Assembly (NCBI GenBank): GCA_903840375.1 | Contig: CAIMFR010000048.1 | Span: 1 to 24,992 of the forward strand | Length of the DNA: 24,992 nt | DNA from: Candidatus Adlerbacteria bacterium | GTDB taxonomy: Bacteria; Patescibacteriota; Minisyncoccia; Phycocordibacterales; SBAW01 | Direction: 5' to 3' | In this document: positions 6,873 to 14,617 of the stretch, one piece after another | Position numbering within the stretch: the stretch's first letter is position 1 | Layout: every line of letters begins with the position of its first letter | Translations under genes and position numbers: made by a program | The notes under the pieces: model-generated | The model's input: only the letters and a program-made list of their open reading frames with translations | What the model was told of the DNA's origin: nothing | The model's database searches: none

Positions 6873-8432
6873 TTAGCTCTGTAGGTTTTTGTGTGTCTCT
6901 GCAAATTTCGCAAGCGCATCTTTTAATTTTTGTTCAAGCGGCGCGGTGATCTCTTTCGCTTCGCGAATACCCGGCAGCACATCAGGCGCTTCAGCATCTA
7001 GGAATGTAAGCATCTTGTCTTCGAACTCCGGCACGCGCTCGACGGCGACCTTCGCAAGATACCCGTTGACCGCAGCATAAATGGAAACCGCCTGCGACTC
7101 GAACGGCATTGGCGCGCCGTTCCTCTGTTTGAGCACCGCCATGAGTCGCTGACCACCGTCGATGCGCTTTTTCGTTTCTGTATCGAGATCCTGTGCGAAT
7201 TGCATGAATGCTTCAAGTTCGCGGAACTGTGCCAGCTCCAGTTTTATCTTGCCGGAGACTTTTTTCATCGCCTTCGTCTGAGCTGAAGAACCGACGCGCG
7301 ACACCGAAAGTCCGGCGTTGATGGCAGGACGCGTGCCTTTGTTGAATAGATCCGTCTCGAGGAATATCTGACCGTCGGTGATGGAGATGACGTTCGTCGG
7401 AATGTACGCCGACACATCGCCTTCCTGTGTCTCGATTATCGGCAGAGCGGTGATAGAACCACCGCCTTTTTCCTTCGACAACTTCGCCGCGCGTTCGAGC
7501 AAGCGAGAGTGGAGGTAGAAGATGTCGCCCGGATACGCCTCGCGGCCCGGCGGACGACGCAAGAGCAGCGAGAGTTGGCGATATGCGACAGCTTGCTTGG
7601 AAAGATCATCGTAAATGATGAGCGCGTCCTTTCCCTGTTCCATGAAATATTCTGCAATAGCAACACCTGCGAACGGCGCAATATACTGAAGTGCCGCAGG
7701 AGCTGATGCGCCCGCATCGACGACGATGGAATATTCCATAGCGCCGCGCTCGCGAAGCTGCTGGACAAGGCGCGCGGTCTTTGACTCTTTCTGGCCGATC
7801 GAAACGTAGATACAGATCGGGCGTTTGTCCGCAGGCTCGCTCTTCTGATTCAGAATTGTGTCGATGGCGATGGTCGTCTTACCGGTATAACGGTCGCCGA
7901 TGATGAGCTCGCGCTGACCGCGACCTATCGGGATCATCGAGTCGATAGCTTTAATACCGGTGTGAAGCGGTACGTTGACCGACTGACGATCCATCACGCC
8001 GTATGCTTCACGCTCGATCGGGTTGCGCTTTTTTGCGGCGATGGGACCAAGTCCGTCAATCGGCGCGCCGAGCGGCGACACCACGCGACCGAGCATTGCC
8101 TCGCCGACCGGGATTGAAAGCACCTCGCCGGTCGAAATGGCCGTCATTCCTTCACTCACTGCACCAATATCGCCGAGAATGATAGCGCGCTCGGACTCCT
8201 CTTCGAGGTTGAGCACCACGCCGAAAACATCGCCAGACGTCTCGATCGCCTTTTCAAGCGACTTCTTCCCCGCCGTGTCAAAGCGGATCATCTCCGACAT
8301 CACCGCACCGGCGAGACCTTCTATCTCGACAACGCCATCGCCGACTTTGACGACTGTGCCGGTATTCTTCGGCATAGGCATCGGCGAAAAGTTCTCTATC
8401 TCTTTCTTGAATTGTTCGATGAAGGTGTTCAT
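6873..8432 (-). CDS. atpA: ATP synthase subunit alpha
   Basis: This is the non-catalytic nucleotide-binding subunit of F1. The 519-residue length is normal. Landmarks are the P-loop GDRYTGKT (179-186; GDRQTGKT in most bacteria, so Tyr replaces Gln), HTGIKAIDSMIPIGRGQRE just before it, IYDDLSKQAVAYRQ as the Walker B region, and RRPPGREAYPGDIFYLHSRLLERAA. The C-terminal helical domain is complete. It lies 24 bp after atpH and 3 bp before atpG. The N-terminal helix is followed by a short Pro/Met linker before the beta-barrel domain, which is ordinary for this family. Confidence 0.98.
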   Translation of the reverse strand: MNTFIEQFKKEIENFSPMPMPKNTGTVVKVGDGVVEIEGLAGAVMSEMIRFDTAGKKSLEKAIETSGDVFGVVLNLEEESERAIILGDIGAVSEGMTAISTGEVLSIPVGEAMLGRVVSPLGAPIDGLGPIAAKKRNPIEREAYGVMDRQSVNVPLHTGIKAIDSMIPIGRGQRELIIGDRYTGKTTIAIDTILNQKSEPADKRPICIYVSIGQKESKTARLVQQLRERGAMEYSIVVDAGASAPAALQYIAPFAGVAIAEYFMEQGKDALIIYDDLSKQAVAYRQLSLLLRRPPGREAYPGDIFYLHSRLLERAAKLSKEKGGGSITALPIIETQEGDVSAYIPTNVISITDGQIFLETDLFNKGTRPAINAGLSVSRVGSSAQTKAMKKVSGKIKLELAQFRELEAFMQFAQDLDTETKKRIDGGQRLMAVLKQRNGAPMPFESQAVSIYAAVNGYLAKVAVERVPEFEDKMLTFLDAEAPDVLPGIREAKEITAPLEQKLKDALAKFAETHKNLQS

Positions 8433-8456
8433 TCCGGTTGTAATAATGTTAATAAA

Positions 8457-8714
8457 TTATGCGGCGACTAATTTTCGATATAGTTCGAGCAACGTGCGCG
8501 TGCGTTCCTGTTCCGGCGTCACGATCGAGTTCTGCGCTGCGCGTTCTTTGCGAAGTTCGAGCATCTGATATTCGCTGTAGATGCGCGGCAGAAGTTTGGA
8601 ATGACCGCGACGTTCCAGGACCGCCGAAAGATTTTTAAGATACCGAGAACCATCTGAAGGATACTCCAGCACGAGTTCAAACAATGCATGTGCGTAGTGT
8701 TCTGCTGTGGTCAT
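8457..8714 (-). CDS. atpH: ATP synthase delta subunit, short form
   Basis: This position between atpF and atpA belongs to subunit delta, the cap joining F1 to the peripheral stalk. The product has only 85 residues against a usual ~175-180. MTTAEHYAHALFELV at the start resembles the first helix of delta (xxYAxALFEL). The rest looks helical and ends at ELYRKLVAA. The C-terminal domain that binds subunit b is missing, and no continuation was recognised before atpA. Its start overlaps the atpF stop by 4 bp (ATGA arrangement), so translation is coupled. The call rests on position and the N-terminal motif; sequence similarity elsewhere is weak. Confidence 0.75.
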   Translation of the reverse strand: MTTAEHYAHALFELVLEYPSDGSRYLKNLSAVLERRGHSKLLPRIYSEYQMLELRKERAAQNSIVTPEQERTRTLLELYRKLVAA

Positions 8715-9163
8715 GCTGATTTCTTTTGTGCGAGCATCTTCTCCATGCCGAGAACGATAAGCTTGGCGACCTCCTGCTTGCTCTCAGCAACAGCCTGTGC
8801 CTTGAGCTCTTTCGCCTGACTCTCGGCGTCTTTGACAATGCTTGCGGCTGCAGTTTCTCCTGCAGAGATAATTTCGCGTTCCTTTGCAGAACCCGCACTG
8901 CGTGCCTGCGCGACGACAGCATCAGCCTCCTTGCCGGCCTCGGAAAGCTTCGCACCGCGCGTGCTCTCTATCTCATGCAAATGCTGTGCGGCATTCTCCG
9001 CATTGATGACACCTTCAGCGATCTTGTCGCGGCGAGCATCGAGCATGCGCATCAGTGGCCCATAGAGAAATTTCCACAGGATGAATAGCAACAACCCGAA
9101 GTTGATCGTGTTGATGAGCAGAAGTCGCCAATCAATACCGAATGCCGAAAGAAGTGCTTGCAT
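8711..9163 (-). CDS. atpF: ATP synthase subunit b
   Basis: This is the peripheral stalk subunit that holds F1 to the membrane sector. The 150-residue product has one N-terminal membrane helix (about residues 13-35, LLINTINFGLLLFILWKFL). This runs into the typical GPLMRMLDARRDKIAEGVINAE segment and a long charged, Ala-rich helix expected to form the dimeric coiled coil. Size and layout match b subunits. It follows atpE by 18 bp and overlaps atpH by 4 bp. Only one b-type gene is seen, so the stalk is probably a homodimer. Confidence 0.95.
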   Translation of the reverse strand: MQALLSAFGIDWRLLLINTINFGLLLFILWKFLYGPLMRMLDARRDKIAEGVINAENAAQHLHEIESTRGAKLSEAGKEADAVVAQARSAGSAKEREIISAGETAAASIVKDAESQAKELKAQAVAESKQEVAKLIVLGMEKMLAQKKSA

Positions 9164-9181
9164 GCGAGTCTGAAATTAGAC

Positions 9182-9409
9182 TTAGACGAATTTGATAATG
9201 AAGGAAACGACGAGCGCGAGAATACCGAGTGCCTCTGCAAAGACAATAGCGAGGATCATGTTAGATACAACCTTGTCCGAAGCCTCCGGATTACGACCGA
9301 TAGCATCCATCGCGTGGCTGCCGATCATACCTATACCGATAGCCGGACCGAGAACACCGAACCCTGCGGCAATTGCCATACCGAACATACGTGCTGTATT
9401 AATGTCCAT
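9182..9409 (-). CDS. atpE: ATP synthase subunit c
   Basis: This is the membrane rotor subunit. The 75-residue protein has two hydrophobic helices joined by a polar loop containing GRNPEA (38-43), corresponding to the loop that contacts gamma and epsilon. The ion-carrying carboxylate is Glu59 in FAEALGI on helix 2. Helix 1 reads GFGVLGPAIGIGMIG without the Gln seen in sodium-binding c subunits, and the Ser/Thr ligands usually following the carboxylate in those proteins are missing. Proton coupling is therefore more likely than sodium; this is an inference from motif only. The start at 9409 follows an 85 bp intergenic region containing a hairpin. Confidence 0.96.
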   Translation of the reverse strand: MDINTARMFGMAIAAGFGVLGPAIGIGMIGSHAMDAIGRNPEASDKVVSNMILAIVFAEALGILALVVSFIIKFV

Positions 9410-9445
9410 ACTCTGCGTGATTACTGATTACTAAATAATGCGAAA

Positions 9446-9468
9446 AACTATGTGCTTACTTTAGCACA
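9446..9468 (-). terminator. Hairpin with T-tract between atpB and atpE (possible attenuator)
   Basis: On the minus strand TGTGCT and AGCACA (9468-9463 and 9456-9451) form a 6-bp stem around AAAGTA. TAG and a run of five T follow. This is a weak intrinsic-terminator shape inside the operon, where partial termination or 3'-end protection could set the ratio of a to c subunits. A second 7-bp inverted repeat, AAAATAG/CTATTTT, lies just upstream at 9468-9492. Confidence 0.4.
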
Positions 9469-9494
9469 AAATAGAGCGTGCGCCACTATTTTAT

Positions 9495-10229
9495 TTAATG
9501 CGCGCCATGCGGTTTGACTACGGCAAGTTTTATGAAGAAGAGGGTTAGCATGGCGAAGACGGCCGCTTGCACTACGCCGATGAATGTCTCGAACGCCATG
9601 AGCGGGACCGGCAGTATATAAGGAACGAAATACGCGACGACCGCGAGCAATACTTCGCCGGCGAAGATGTTTCCGAAGAGACGAAATGAGAACGAGACGA
9701 AGCGCGACATCTCGCTGACGAACTCGATGAGCCCGACGGTGAAGTTGAGAGGCGAGGAAAGCGTGAAAAACTTTGACATATATTTGAAGAAACCGAGCGC
9801 GAGGATGCCTGCAACTTCTATCGAGATGACAGCGATTATCGCAAGCGCGAGCGTGACGTTCAGGTCTGTATTGACTGGGCGCAAAAGCGGCACTAATTCT
9901 CCGTGATTCCAGATGCCGATACTGCCAACGAACGGAATGAAGTCGAATAGGTTCGATGCTGCGATGAAAAGAAAAATGGTGGCGATGAGCGGGAAATATT
10001 GTTTCGCCATTTTTCTGCTGCCAAAAACATTTTCCATGTAACCAAGCGCGAAGTCTATTATCATCTCGAAAAAATTCTGTATCTTGCTCGGGATAAGCGA
10101 AGGATTGCGACCGACGAAAAATGCCACCAACCCAAGCATGACTATCACCACAAACTCCGCGGTGAGCGTGTTCGTGACGGGGATACCCCAAATGGTGAAA
10201 AGTCGTTCTGCGGCCAGCGATATATGCAT
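9495..10229 (-). CDS. atpB: ATP synthase subunit a
   Basis: This is the stator membrane subunit that forms the ion half-channels against the c-ring. From the ATG at 10229 it has 244 residues and about five to six membrane segments. The essential arginine is Arg183 in SFRLFGNIFAGE, the signature of the family. The upstream PLLRPVNTDLN block is also typical. The frame stays open to a TTG at 10256, but that would overlap the upstream gene by 14 bp and add nine residues unlike the family, so the ATG is preferred. It is the first ATP synthase gene of the run. No atpI or atpZ homologue was recognised, although the small membrane protein upstream occupies that position. Confidence 0.96.
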   Translation of the reverse strand: MHISLAAERLFTIWGIPVTNTLTAEFVVIVMLGLVAFFVGRNPSLIPSKIQNFFEMIIDFALGYMENVFGSRKMAKQYFPLIATIFLFIAASNLFDFIPFVGSIGIWNHGELVPLLRPVNTDLNVTLALAIIAVISIEVAGILALGFFKYMSKFFTLSSPLNFTVGLIEFVSEMSRFVSFSFRLFGNIFAGEVLLAVVAYFVPYILPVPLMAFETFIGVVQAAVFAMLTLFFIKLAVVKPHGAH

Positions 10230-10242
10230 ATGTAGATAGGCT

Positions 10243-10749
10243 CTAATGTAACACAATTTTCTCTATCGCGACAACTGCCAGAACGAGCGTCACCTGTAGA
10301 AAAATCCCGATCGCCGGATGCACGCGCAGAGTCTTTCCTTTCTGTATCCAAATATGAAAACGCTGCAGTGCCTCGAGTAAAATAGTGTGCGTCTTGAAAT
10401 AGACAAATTGAAGCGGATCCGGCACGATACCGCCGAGCGCTCCGATGAGGACGATGACGAGCGGAGCGTGGAAAATTCCGTATGCAAAAATGATGACGCT
10501 CAACACTATGCCGAGCAGCGCATCACTTCCGATACGCAGCAGGTCGATGAAAAATAATTTACCGAGACGCATGTCGTTGTTAAGCGGATTTCTCAAATCT
10601 TTTTCCGACGACAAGATCGTATAGTCCCAATGAGGGAGAGCGTCGATAGCAAAATGACTGGCAAAGGCGGCGACAAAAGCAACGTAAGGATACGATGGGA
10701 ATAATTGTGCGGCCGCAGCACCGACCAAAGCGTGTGTCGTGAGAGTCAT
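10243..10749 (-). CDS. Small membrane protein, YdjM/DUF457-like (putative membrane-bound hydrolase)
   Basis: The 168-residue product has about four hydrophobic segments and an N-terminal half rich in His and Asp at membrane boundaries: THALVGAA (His6), SHFAIDALPHWDY (about 31-43) and FIDLLRIGSDALLG. The pattern of THA near the start followed by SHxxxDxxPHxD resembles YdjM/DUF457-type membrane proteins annotated as metal-dependent hydrolases; their true substrates are poorly known. Its stop lies 13 bp before the atpB start, in the place where atpI often lies, but it shows no resemblance to AtpI. It starts 33 bp after the helicase gene and is probably cotranscribed with atp genes. Confidence 0.6.
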   Translation of the reverse strand: MTLTTHALVGAAAAQLFPSYPYVAFVAAFASHFAIDALPHWDYTILSSEKDLRNPLNNDMRLGKLFFIDLLRIGSDALLGIVLSVIIFAYGIFHAPLVIVLIGALGGIVPDPLQFVYFKTHTILLEALQRFHIWIQKGKTLRVHPAIGIFLQVTLVLAVVAIEKIVLH

Positions 10750-10782
10750 ATAGGAAGTATAGCAAAAAGGTTGGTGTGCCTT

Positions 10783-13700
10783 CTATTCGCCCACAAACTC
10801 ACGGAGTTCGCAATATTTACAATCTTTTTCCTCGCATCTTTTTCCGGCGAAGGACATCGACCAGATCTCTTGGCTTACGCGACGGATAAGCTCGACCAGC
10901 TCTGCGACTTCTTCATCCGAAATCTCGAATGATTCACAAGCAATACGCCCTTTTTCATCCGGTTCGATGAACTCTATCGTGCCGGCGCGCATCTGCCATT
11001 TGCCGCCTTCGAACAGCGTAAGTAGCAGTTTATAGAACACGAGCTGGCGTTTGTAGTCACCCCAATTTTCGGCGCCTTCTTTCCCTATCATCAGGCTGCG
11101 AGATTTTTTCTTGCCGGTTTTGTAATCGTAGAGCACCACATCACGGTCACCTTGGAATGCTATCTTGTCGAAGTCGCCGCGCAATCGAAGCCGAGGCAAA
11201 CCTTCGATCTCGACAGACTGAAACACTGTCACTTTGTATTCGTTGAGCACAGACTTGTCCCACCTGTCGTGCCGCTGGTCATAATAAGCGCGCAATGCAT
11301 GTTCGCCCTTTTTCATCGAGGCGGCATAATCGCTTTCGTTGAGCGACGACGTACGGAGCGCTCGGTTGAAATATGAGAGGAGTCCGTCGATGCCGACATC
11401 ATTCCCCTCTTTCCACTGCTCGAAGAAATCGTGCAACGCCCGATGTATGGAAGTACCGTACTCGAGATTTTTGTCAGGCGACTCAGGCAAGCGGATGAGG
11501 TTGCGATAAAAATATTTCCACGGACACGAGAGATAATTATTGAGCGCGGTGACCGAGAGTCCCTGCTCGGCAAAAAGTTCGCGCACCAGCGCACGGTCCA
11601 AAGCATGTCGCACCGGTGCACGGCCAATGTTCAACGTGGGCGCGATGTTCCCTTTTTCTTCGTACAGCACAAGCTCGCTCCCTATCTCCTCGACAAACTG
11701 CGAAGGGAGTGCCGGCGTGCCGGACTCGCTCTCGCGCGAGAGTGTGATGGTGGCTGCGAGACGTGCGCGAGTAAGCGCGACGTAGAATAAACGGCGTTCA
11801 TCGGCTTCGCTGTCTGTGTCGTCAACCTTACCGGAAAAAATAGGCGAGAAAAATTCTCGACTGGTCCTGTTGCCCCAGTGGCCGTTGTTGGCGTGGATCA
11901 TGTACACGTGATCAAATTCAAGACCCTTCGCCCTGTGTGTCGTCATGAGGCGGACGCCCTGCCGCTCGCCGCTCGCGCGCGGAACAGAAAGTGAGAGATG
12001 ATATTCCTCAAGCAATGCGAGATGCACGAGAAAATCCGCGATCGACGCGTCTCTGTTCGCCGTGCGCACCTGTCGTGCCTCGAAGAAAAGCGCATTCACC
12101 GCGGCGAGCTTTTCTTCCGGATGATGCGAACGCAAGACAGATGAGATGAGCCCCGACTCCTCCGCGATACGGTCAAGCGCCGCGAGCAAACCGTCATTTT
12201 CCGCAACGATCTTCCATCGTTCCAGCTTTTTCAGCAATGCAGTGAACGGCGCGGGGCGCGCAATGCCGAGCGAGAGCAACTTTTTCCGGTCACCGAGTGC
12301 ATCGTATAAACTAAAGCCCTCGCCGCGTTTTTTGTTCGTCGACGCCAGCAAACGCGCCACGGCGAGCGGAGGCAACTCGAGAAAGTCGATATGCAATGCC
12401 GATGCAAGTACTTCACCGCTTCCGTATTTCGAGACAGCTTTTAACAGTGCAAGCATCTTTCGCACGCACACGTCCGAAAGGACATTCTGGTCGGACTCGA
12501 TGATGCACTGAACGCTGCGGCGAGCGAGTGCCTCCGAGATACCATCTGCATCGCGGTTGACGCGATAGAGCACCGCAATGTCGCGAGGCGGAACACCTTC
12601 GCCAACCAGGCGAGCAACTTCATCGGCAACGAATGCTCGTTCATCATCGGGGCGAGGCAGCGACACGACGCGGATTTTCTCCCGCACTGCGGCGTCGTTC
12701 ATCTCCGCCACGTGCGCACCCTTCGCTGACAGCGGCACTCGCGGCAGTTCCGGATGTGCTTGTGCGTGCGACATCAGCTCGTGCGCAGAGTCGAGTATCG
12801 CCTGCGTCGAGCGATAGTTGTTGCAAAGCGTCACGATGGTCGCGCCGCTGTACCGCTTTTTGAAATATAAAAAGTTGTCGAGCGACGCGCCTTGGAAACG
12901 AAAGATGGCCTGCTTCTCGTCGCCGACTACGAAGAGGTTTGGATTATCGTGAAAGCTCGCGAGAAGCTCCAGCAATTTGTTCTGACTTTCGTTCGCGTCC
13001 TGATGTTCGTCGGCAAGAATATATTGACATTCCTCCTGCACCGTGAGCAGTAATTCTTTCTCGCCTTCGAGCGCACGGATCGCTTCGAGCAACATATCCT
13101 CGTAGTCGTACAGCCGCCGCTCGGCGAGCTCCTCCTCATACTGGCGATACAGGGCAAGTAACTCGCGGTCGCGCAAAAGGCGTTTGTGGGTCTGCGCATA
13201 TTTACCGCGCATCGCACCTTTATGCGCGCCTTTTTCGTGATACAGGTCGGGAATGGATCTGAATGATTCCTCGCGCTCGGTGAGCATCTTTGCAAACTTT
13301 TCCACGGAAATATTTTCGCGTTTGTACTCGCCTATCTTTTGTGAGATCGACGGCACATAGAAAAATTGATCGCCGAACGGTTTGAGATGTTCGAGCGTCG
13401 TCCGAGACACGAGCTCCTGCAGGATCGATAGACGTTCAACGTCCGACATCGCGCGAGAGCCGATGATACGCGGGAACGAATCGGGAAAGCGCGCGATCAT
13501 ATCGTTTGCGAATCCATGGAACGTGTGAATATGTACGCGATAACCTGCTGCGCCGACGATGTCGACCAGCCTCCGCCGTACGCCGAACGCCGCCGACTCG
13601 GTGAACGTAAGCGCGAGTATTGCGTCCGGCGGTGTATCGGTCTTTTGCAAAATATTCGCAATGCGCAATGTGAGGATCTGCGTCTTGCCCGTACCCGGCC

Positions 13701-13794
13701 CGGCAATGACCATCACCGGACCTTCGATAGTATCGACAGCTTTTTTCTGTTCAGCATTCAGCTTACCGTAGAGATTAGAAAACTTCGTGGACAT
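10783..13794 (-). CDS. UvrD/Rep-type helicase fused to PD-(D/E)XK nuclease with Fe-S cysteines
   Basis: This is a superfamily 1 DNA helicase-nuclease likely used in double-strand break processing, related to PcrA/UvrD and to AddB/RecB nuclease domains. With numbering from the ATG at 13794 (1003 residues), it shows a Q-motif LNAEQKKAV (12-20), Walker A GPGTGKT (32-38), Walker B LADEHQD (Asp262, Glu263), GDEKQAIFRFQGA as motif III, TTHRAKGLEFDHVY as motif V and VALTRAR as motif VI. The C-terminal nuclease has GDFDKI (Asp874) and DYKTGK (Asp890, Lys892). Cys757 in LSCPWKYF together with Cys987, Cys992 and Cys995 near the C-terminus match the four-cysteine iron-sulfur staple of AddB-like nucleases. 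The frame extends seven residues to an ATG at 13815; neither start has a clear ribosome binding site. Confidence 0.93.
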   Translation of the reverse strand: MSTKFSNLYGKLNAEQKKAVDTIEGPVMVIAGPGTGKTQILTLRIANILQKTDTPPDAILALTFTESAAFGVRRRLVDIVGAAGYRVHIHTFHGFANDMIARFPDSFPRIIGSRAMSDVERLSILQELVSRTTLEHLKPFGDQFFYVPSISQKIGEYKRENISVEKFAKMLTEREESFRSIPDLYHEKGAHKGAMRGKYAQTHKRLLRDRELLALYRQYEEELAERRLYDYEDMLLEAIRALEGEKELLLTVQEECQYILADEHQDANESQNKLLELLASFHDNPNLFVVGDEKQAIFRFQGASLDNFLYFKKRYSGATIVTLCNNYRSTQAILDSAHELMSHAQAHPELPRVPLSAKGAHVAEMNDAAVREKIRVVSLPRPDDERAFVADEVARLVGEGVPPRDIAVLYRVNRDADGISEALARRSVQCIIESDQNVLSDVCVRKMLALLKAVSKYGSGEVLASALHIDFLELPPLAVARLLASTNKKRGEGFSLYDALGDRKKLLSLGIARPAPFTALLKKLERWKIVAENDGLLAALDRIAEESGLISSVLRSHHPEEKLAAVNALFFEARQVRTANRDASIADFLVHLALLEEYHLSLSVPRASGERQGVRLMTTHRAKGLEFDHVYMIHANNGHWGNRTSREFFSPIFSGKVDDTDSEADERRLFYVALTRARLAATITLSRESESGTPALPSQFVEEIGSELVLYEEKGNIAPTLNIGRAPVRHALDRALVRELFAEQGLSVTALNNYLSCPWKYFYRNLIRLPESPDKNLEYGTSIHRALHDFFEQWKEGNDVGIDGLLSYFNRALRTSSLNESDYAASMKKGEHALRAYYDQRHDRWDKSVLNEYKVTVFQSVEIEGLPRLRLRGDFDKIAFQGDRDVVLYDYKTGKKKSRSLMIGKEGAENWGDYKRQLVFYKLLLTLFEGGKWQMRAGTIEFIEPDEKGRIACESFEISDEEVAELVELIRRVSQEIWSMSFAGKRCEEKDCKYCELREFVGE

Positions 13795-13853
13795 ACTTTG
13801 TAGTAGTATACACATTTTTATGTGCTCAATTTCTGCAGCTTGAACATATATAT

Positions 13854-13866
13854 AGAATAGAGTAGT
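13854..13866 (+). promoter_or_regulatory. AGAATAGAGTAGT motif upstream of the carbonic-anhydrase-like gene
   Basis: This 13-base motif sits 64 bp before the start at 13930. A near copy (12 of 13 identical) sits 40 bp before the hyfI-like start at 14586-14598. TTGAAC at 13840-13845 precedes it as a poor -35-like element; a TAGAAT at 13853-13858 could be a -10. The shared motif may be a promoter core or regulator site for both transcripts. Confidence 0.35.
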
Positions 13867-13919
13867 GTTTCAGACGGCCCGTTCGTCAATATATAAGCAC
13901 TGATGTCTAGTGTCTGCAC

Positions 13920-13924
13920 GGAGG
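13920..13924 (+). promoter_or_regulatory. GGAGG ribosome binding site that sets the start at 13930
   Basis: GGAGG lies 5 bp before the ATG at 13930 and 8 bp before the next in-frame ATG at 13933. It lies inside the reading frame opened by the earlier ATG at 13903, so the upstream start is unlikely to be used. Confidence 0.7.
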
Positions 13925-13929
13925 CGGCA

Positions 13930-14496
13930 ATGATGGAAACAGGTATCAGCGATGAAGATCTACTCACCATTCAGGCATTACGTAACTATGGAGTACTCGA
14001 AGACACTGATTCCAACCATATTCCACGCAACAATGGAACATTGATGGTCACCTGTGCCGATGCTGATCGCATTGGTGACATGATCGATCATCATCGCGCG
14101 TGCTGTTCATCTGATGGATGCCACCACCGGCATCATCACCTATCATTGAACGGCGGATCATTATTGATCCCGGACGGATCACCGGCCCGCCGGTCTCCAT
14201 CCTCAAAAGAAGGAGAAGTACTACTCCAGCATATCAATGATGGTTGTGCATTGAAACAAATACACACGATCATCCTTTATGCTCACACCCCCTGTGGCAT
14301 CGCACGCCTGCGCGGTATCACGTTACTTGATACATTACGCATTCATGTTGCAGCGAAGGACTGTGTTCGAGCTTGTGTGCAAGAGGGAACAACTATCGTA
14401 CTTTTTTTCCATATCGACTATGGAGAGAAAAAGAGGACATACTTTTTCAACCGCCCAAGATGGACAGCATATCTCGGGAAAAACTACCGAATATAG
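13930..14496 (+). CDS. Beta-carbonic-anhydrase-like small protein
   Basis: This is a probable zinc protein of the beta-carbonic-anhydrase fold; activity is not assured. From the ATG at 13930 it has 188 residues. LMVTCADADR (Cys42, Asp44, Arg47) resembles the beta-class CxDxR strand end, with Arg displaced by one. YAHTPCG (His119, Cys122) matches the second zinc motif HxxC-G after a hydrophobic strand IHTIILYAH. GTTIVLFFHIDYGEKK resembles the last core strand with its following turn. Residues 54-70 hold an unusual cluster of Cys and His, which could be a second metal site. It has its own terminator, so it is separate from the downstream hyf-like operon although codirectional. Cytoplasmic; no signal peptide. 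An alternative reading is a metal-binding protein with no enzymatic role. Confidence 0.5.
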   Translation: MMETGISDEDLLTIQALRNYGVLEDTDSNHIPRNNGTLMVTCADADRIGDMIDHHRACCSSDGCHHRHHHLSLNGGSLLIPDGSPARRSPSSKEGEVLLQHINDGCALKQIHTIILYAHTPCGIARLRGITLLDTLRIHVAAKDCVRACVQEGTTIVLFFHIDYGEKKRTYFFNRPRWTAYLGKNYRI

Positions 14497-14507
14497 TGCC
14501 GCCCACC

Positions 14508-14537
14508 GGCCAACCGATCACTCGGTTGGCCTTTTTT
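14508..14537 (+). terminator. Strong intrinsic terminator after the carbonic-anhydrase-like gene
   Basis: GGCCAACCGA (14508-14517) and TCGGTTGGCC (14522-14531) form a perfect 10-bp stem with a TCAC loop, followed directly by six T. It begins 11 bp after the stop at 14496 and separates this gene from the hyf-like operon. Confidence 0.92.
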
Positions 14538-14574
14538 ATACCAGCACTATGCACAGCACAATTTTCAATGAAAT

Positions 14575-14603
14575 TTGCACATAGAAGAATAGAGTGGTAT
14601 TCT
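14575..14603 (+). promoter_or_regulatory. Candidate promoter of the hyf-like operon
   Basis: TTGCAC (14575-14580) and TATTCT (14598-14603) are spaced by 17 bp. The match to the sigma-70 consensus is 3/6 and 4/6. The position, just after a strong terminator and about 35 bp before the first start codon, is right for the operon promoter. It overlaps the motif shared with the carbonic-anhydrase-like gene. Confidence 0.45.
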
Positions 14604-14617
14604 CATACGTTGTTCAC

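Noticed and set aside
9182..9409. Sodium-coupled c-ring
   Set aside because: The Gln on helix 1 and the Ser/Thr ligands after the carboxylate found in sodium-type c subunits are absent; Glu59 is followed by Ala-Leu.
12578..12863. Several overlapping open frames on both strands in the helicase gene
   Set aside because: High GC in third positions keeps other frames open. Only the long helicase frame shows family motifs.
13903..13929. ATG at 13903 as the start of the carbonic-anhydrase-like gene
   Set aside because: A GGAGG site lies inside this stretch, correctly spaced from the ATG at 13930 or 13933, and no binding site precedes 13903.
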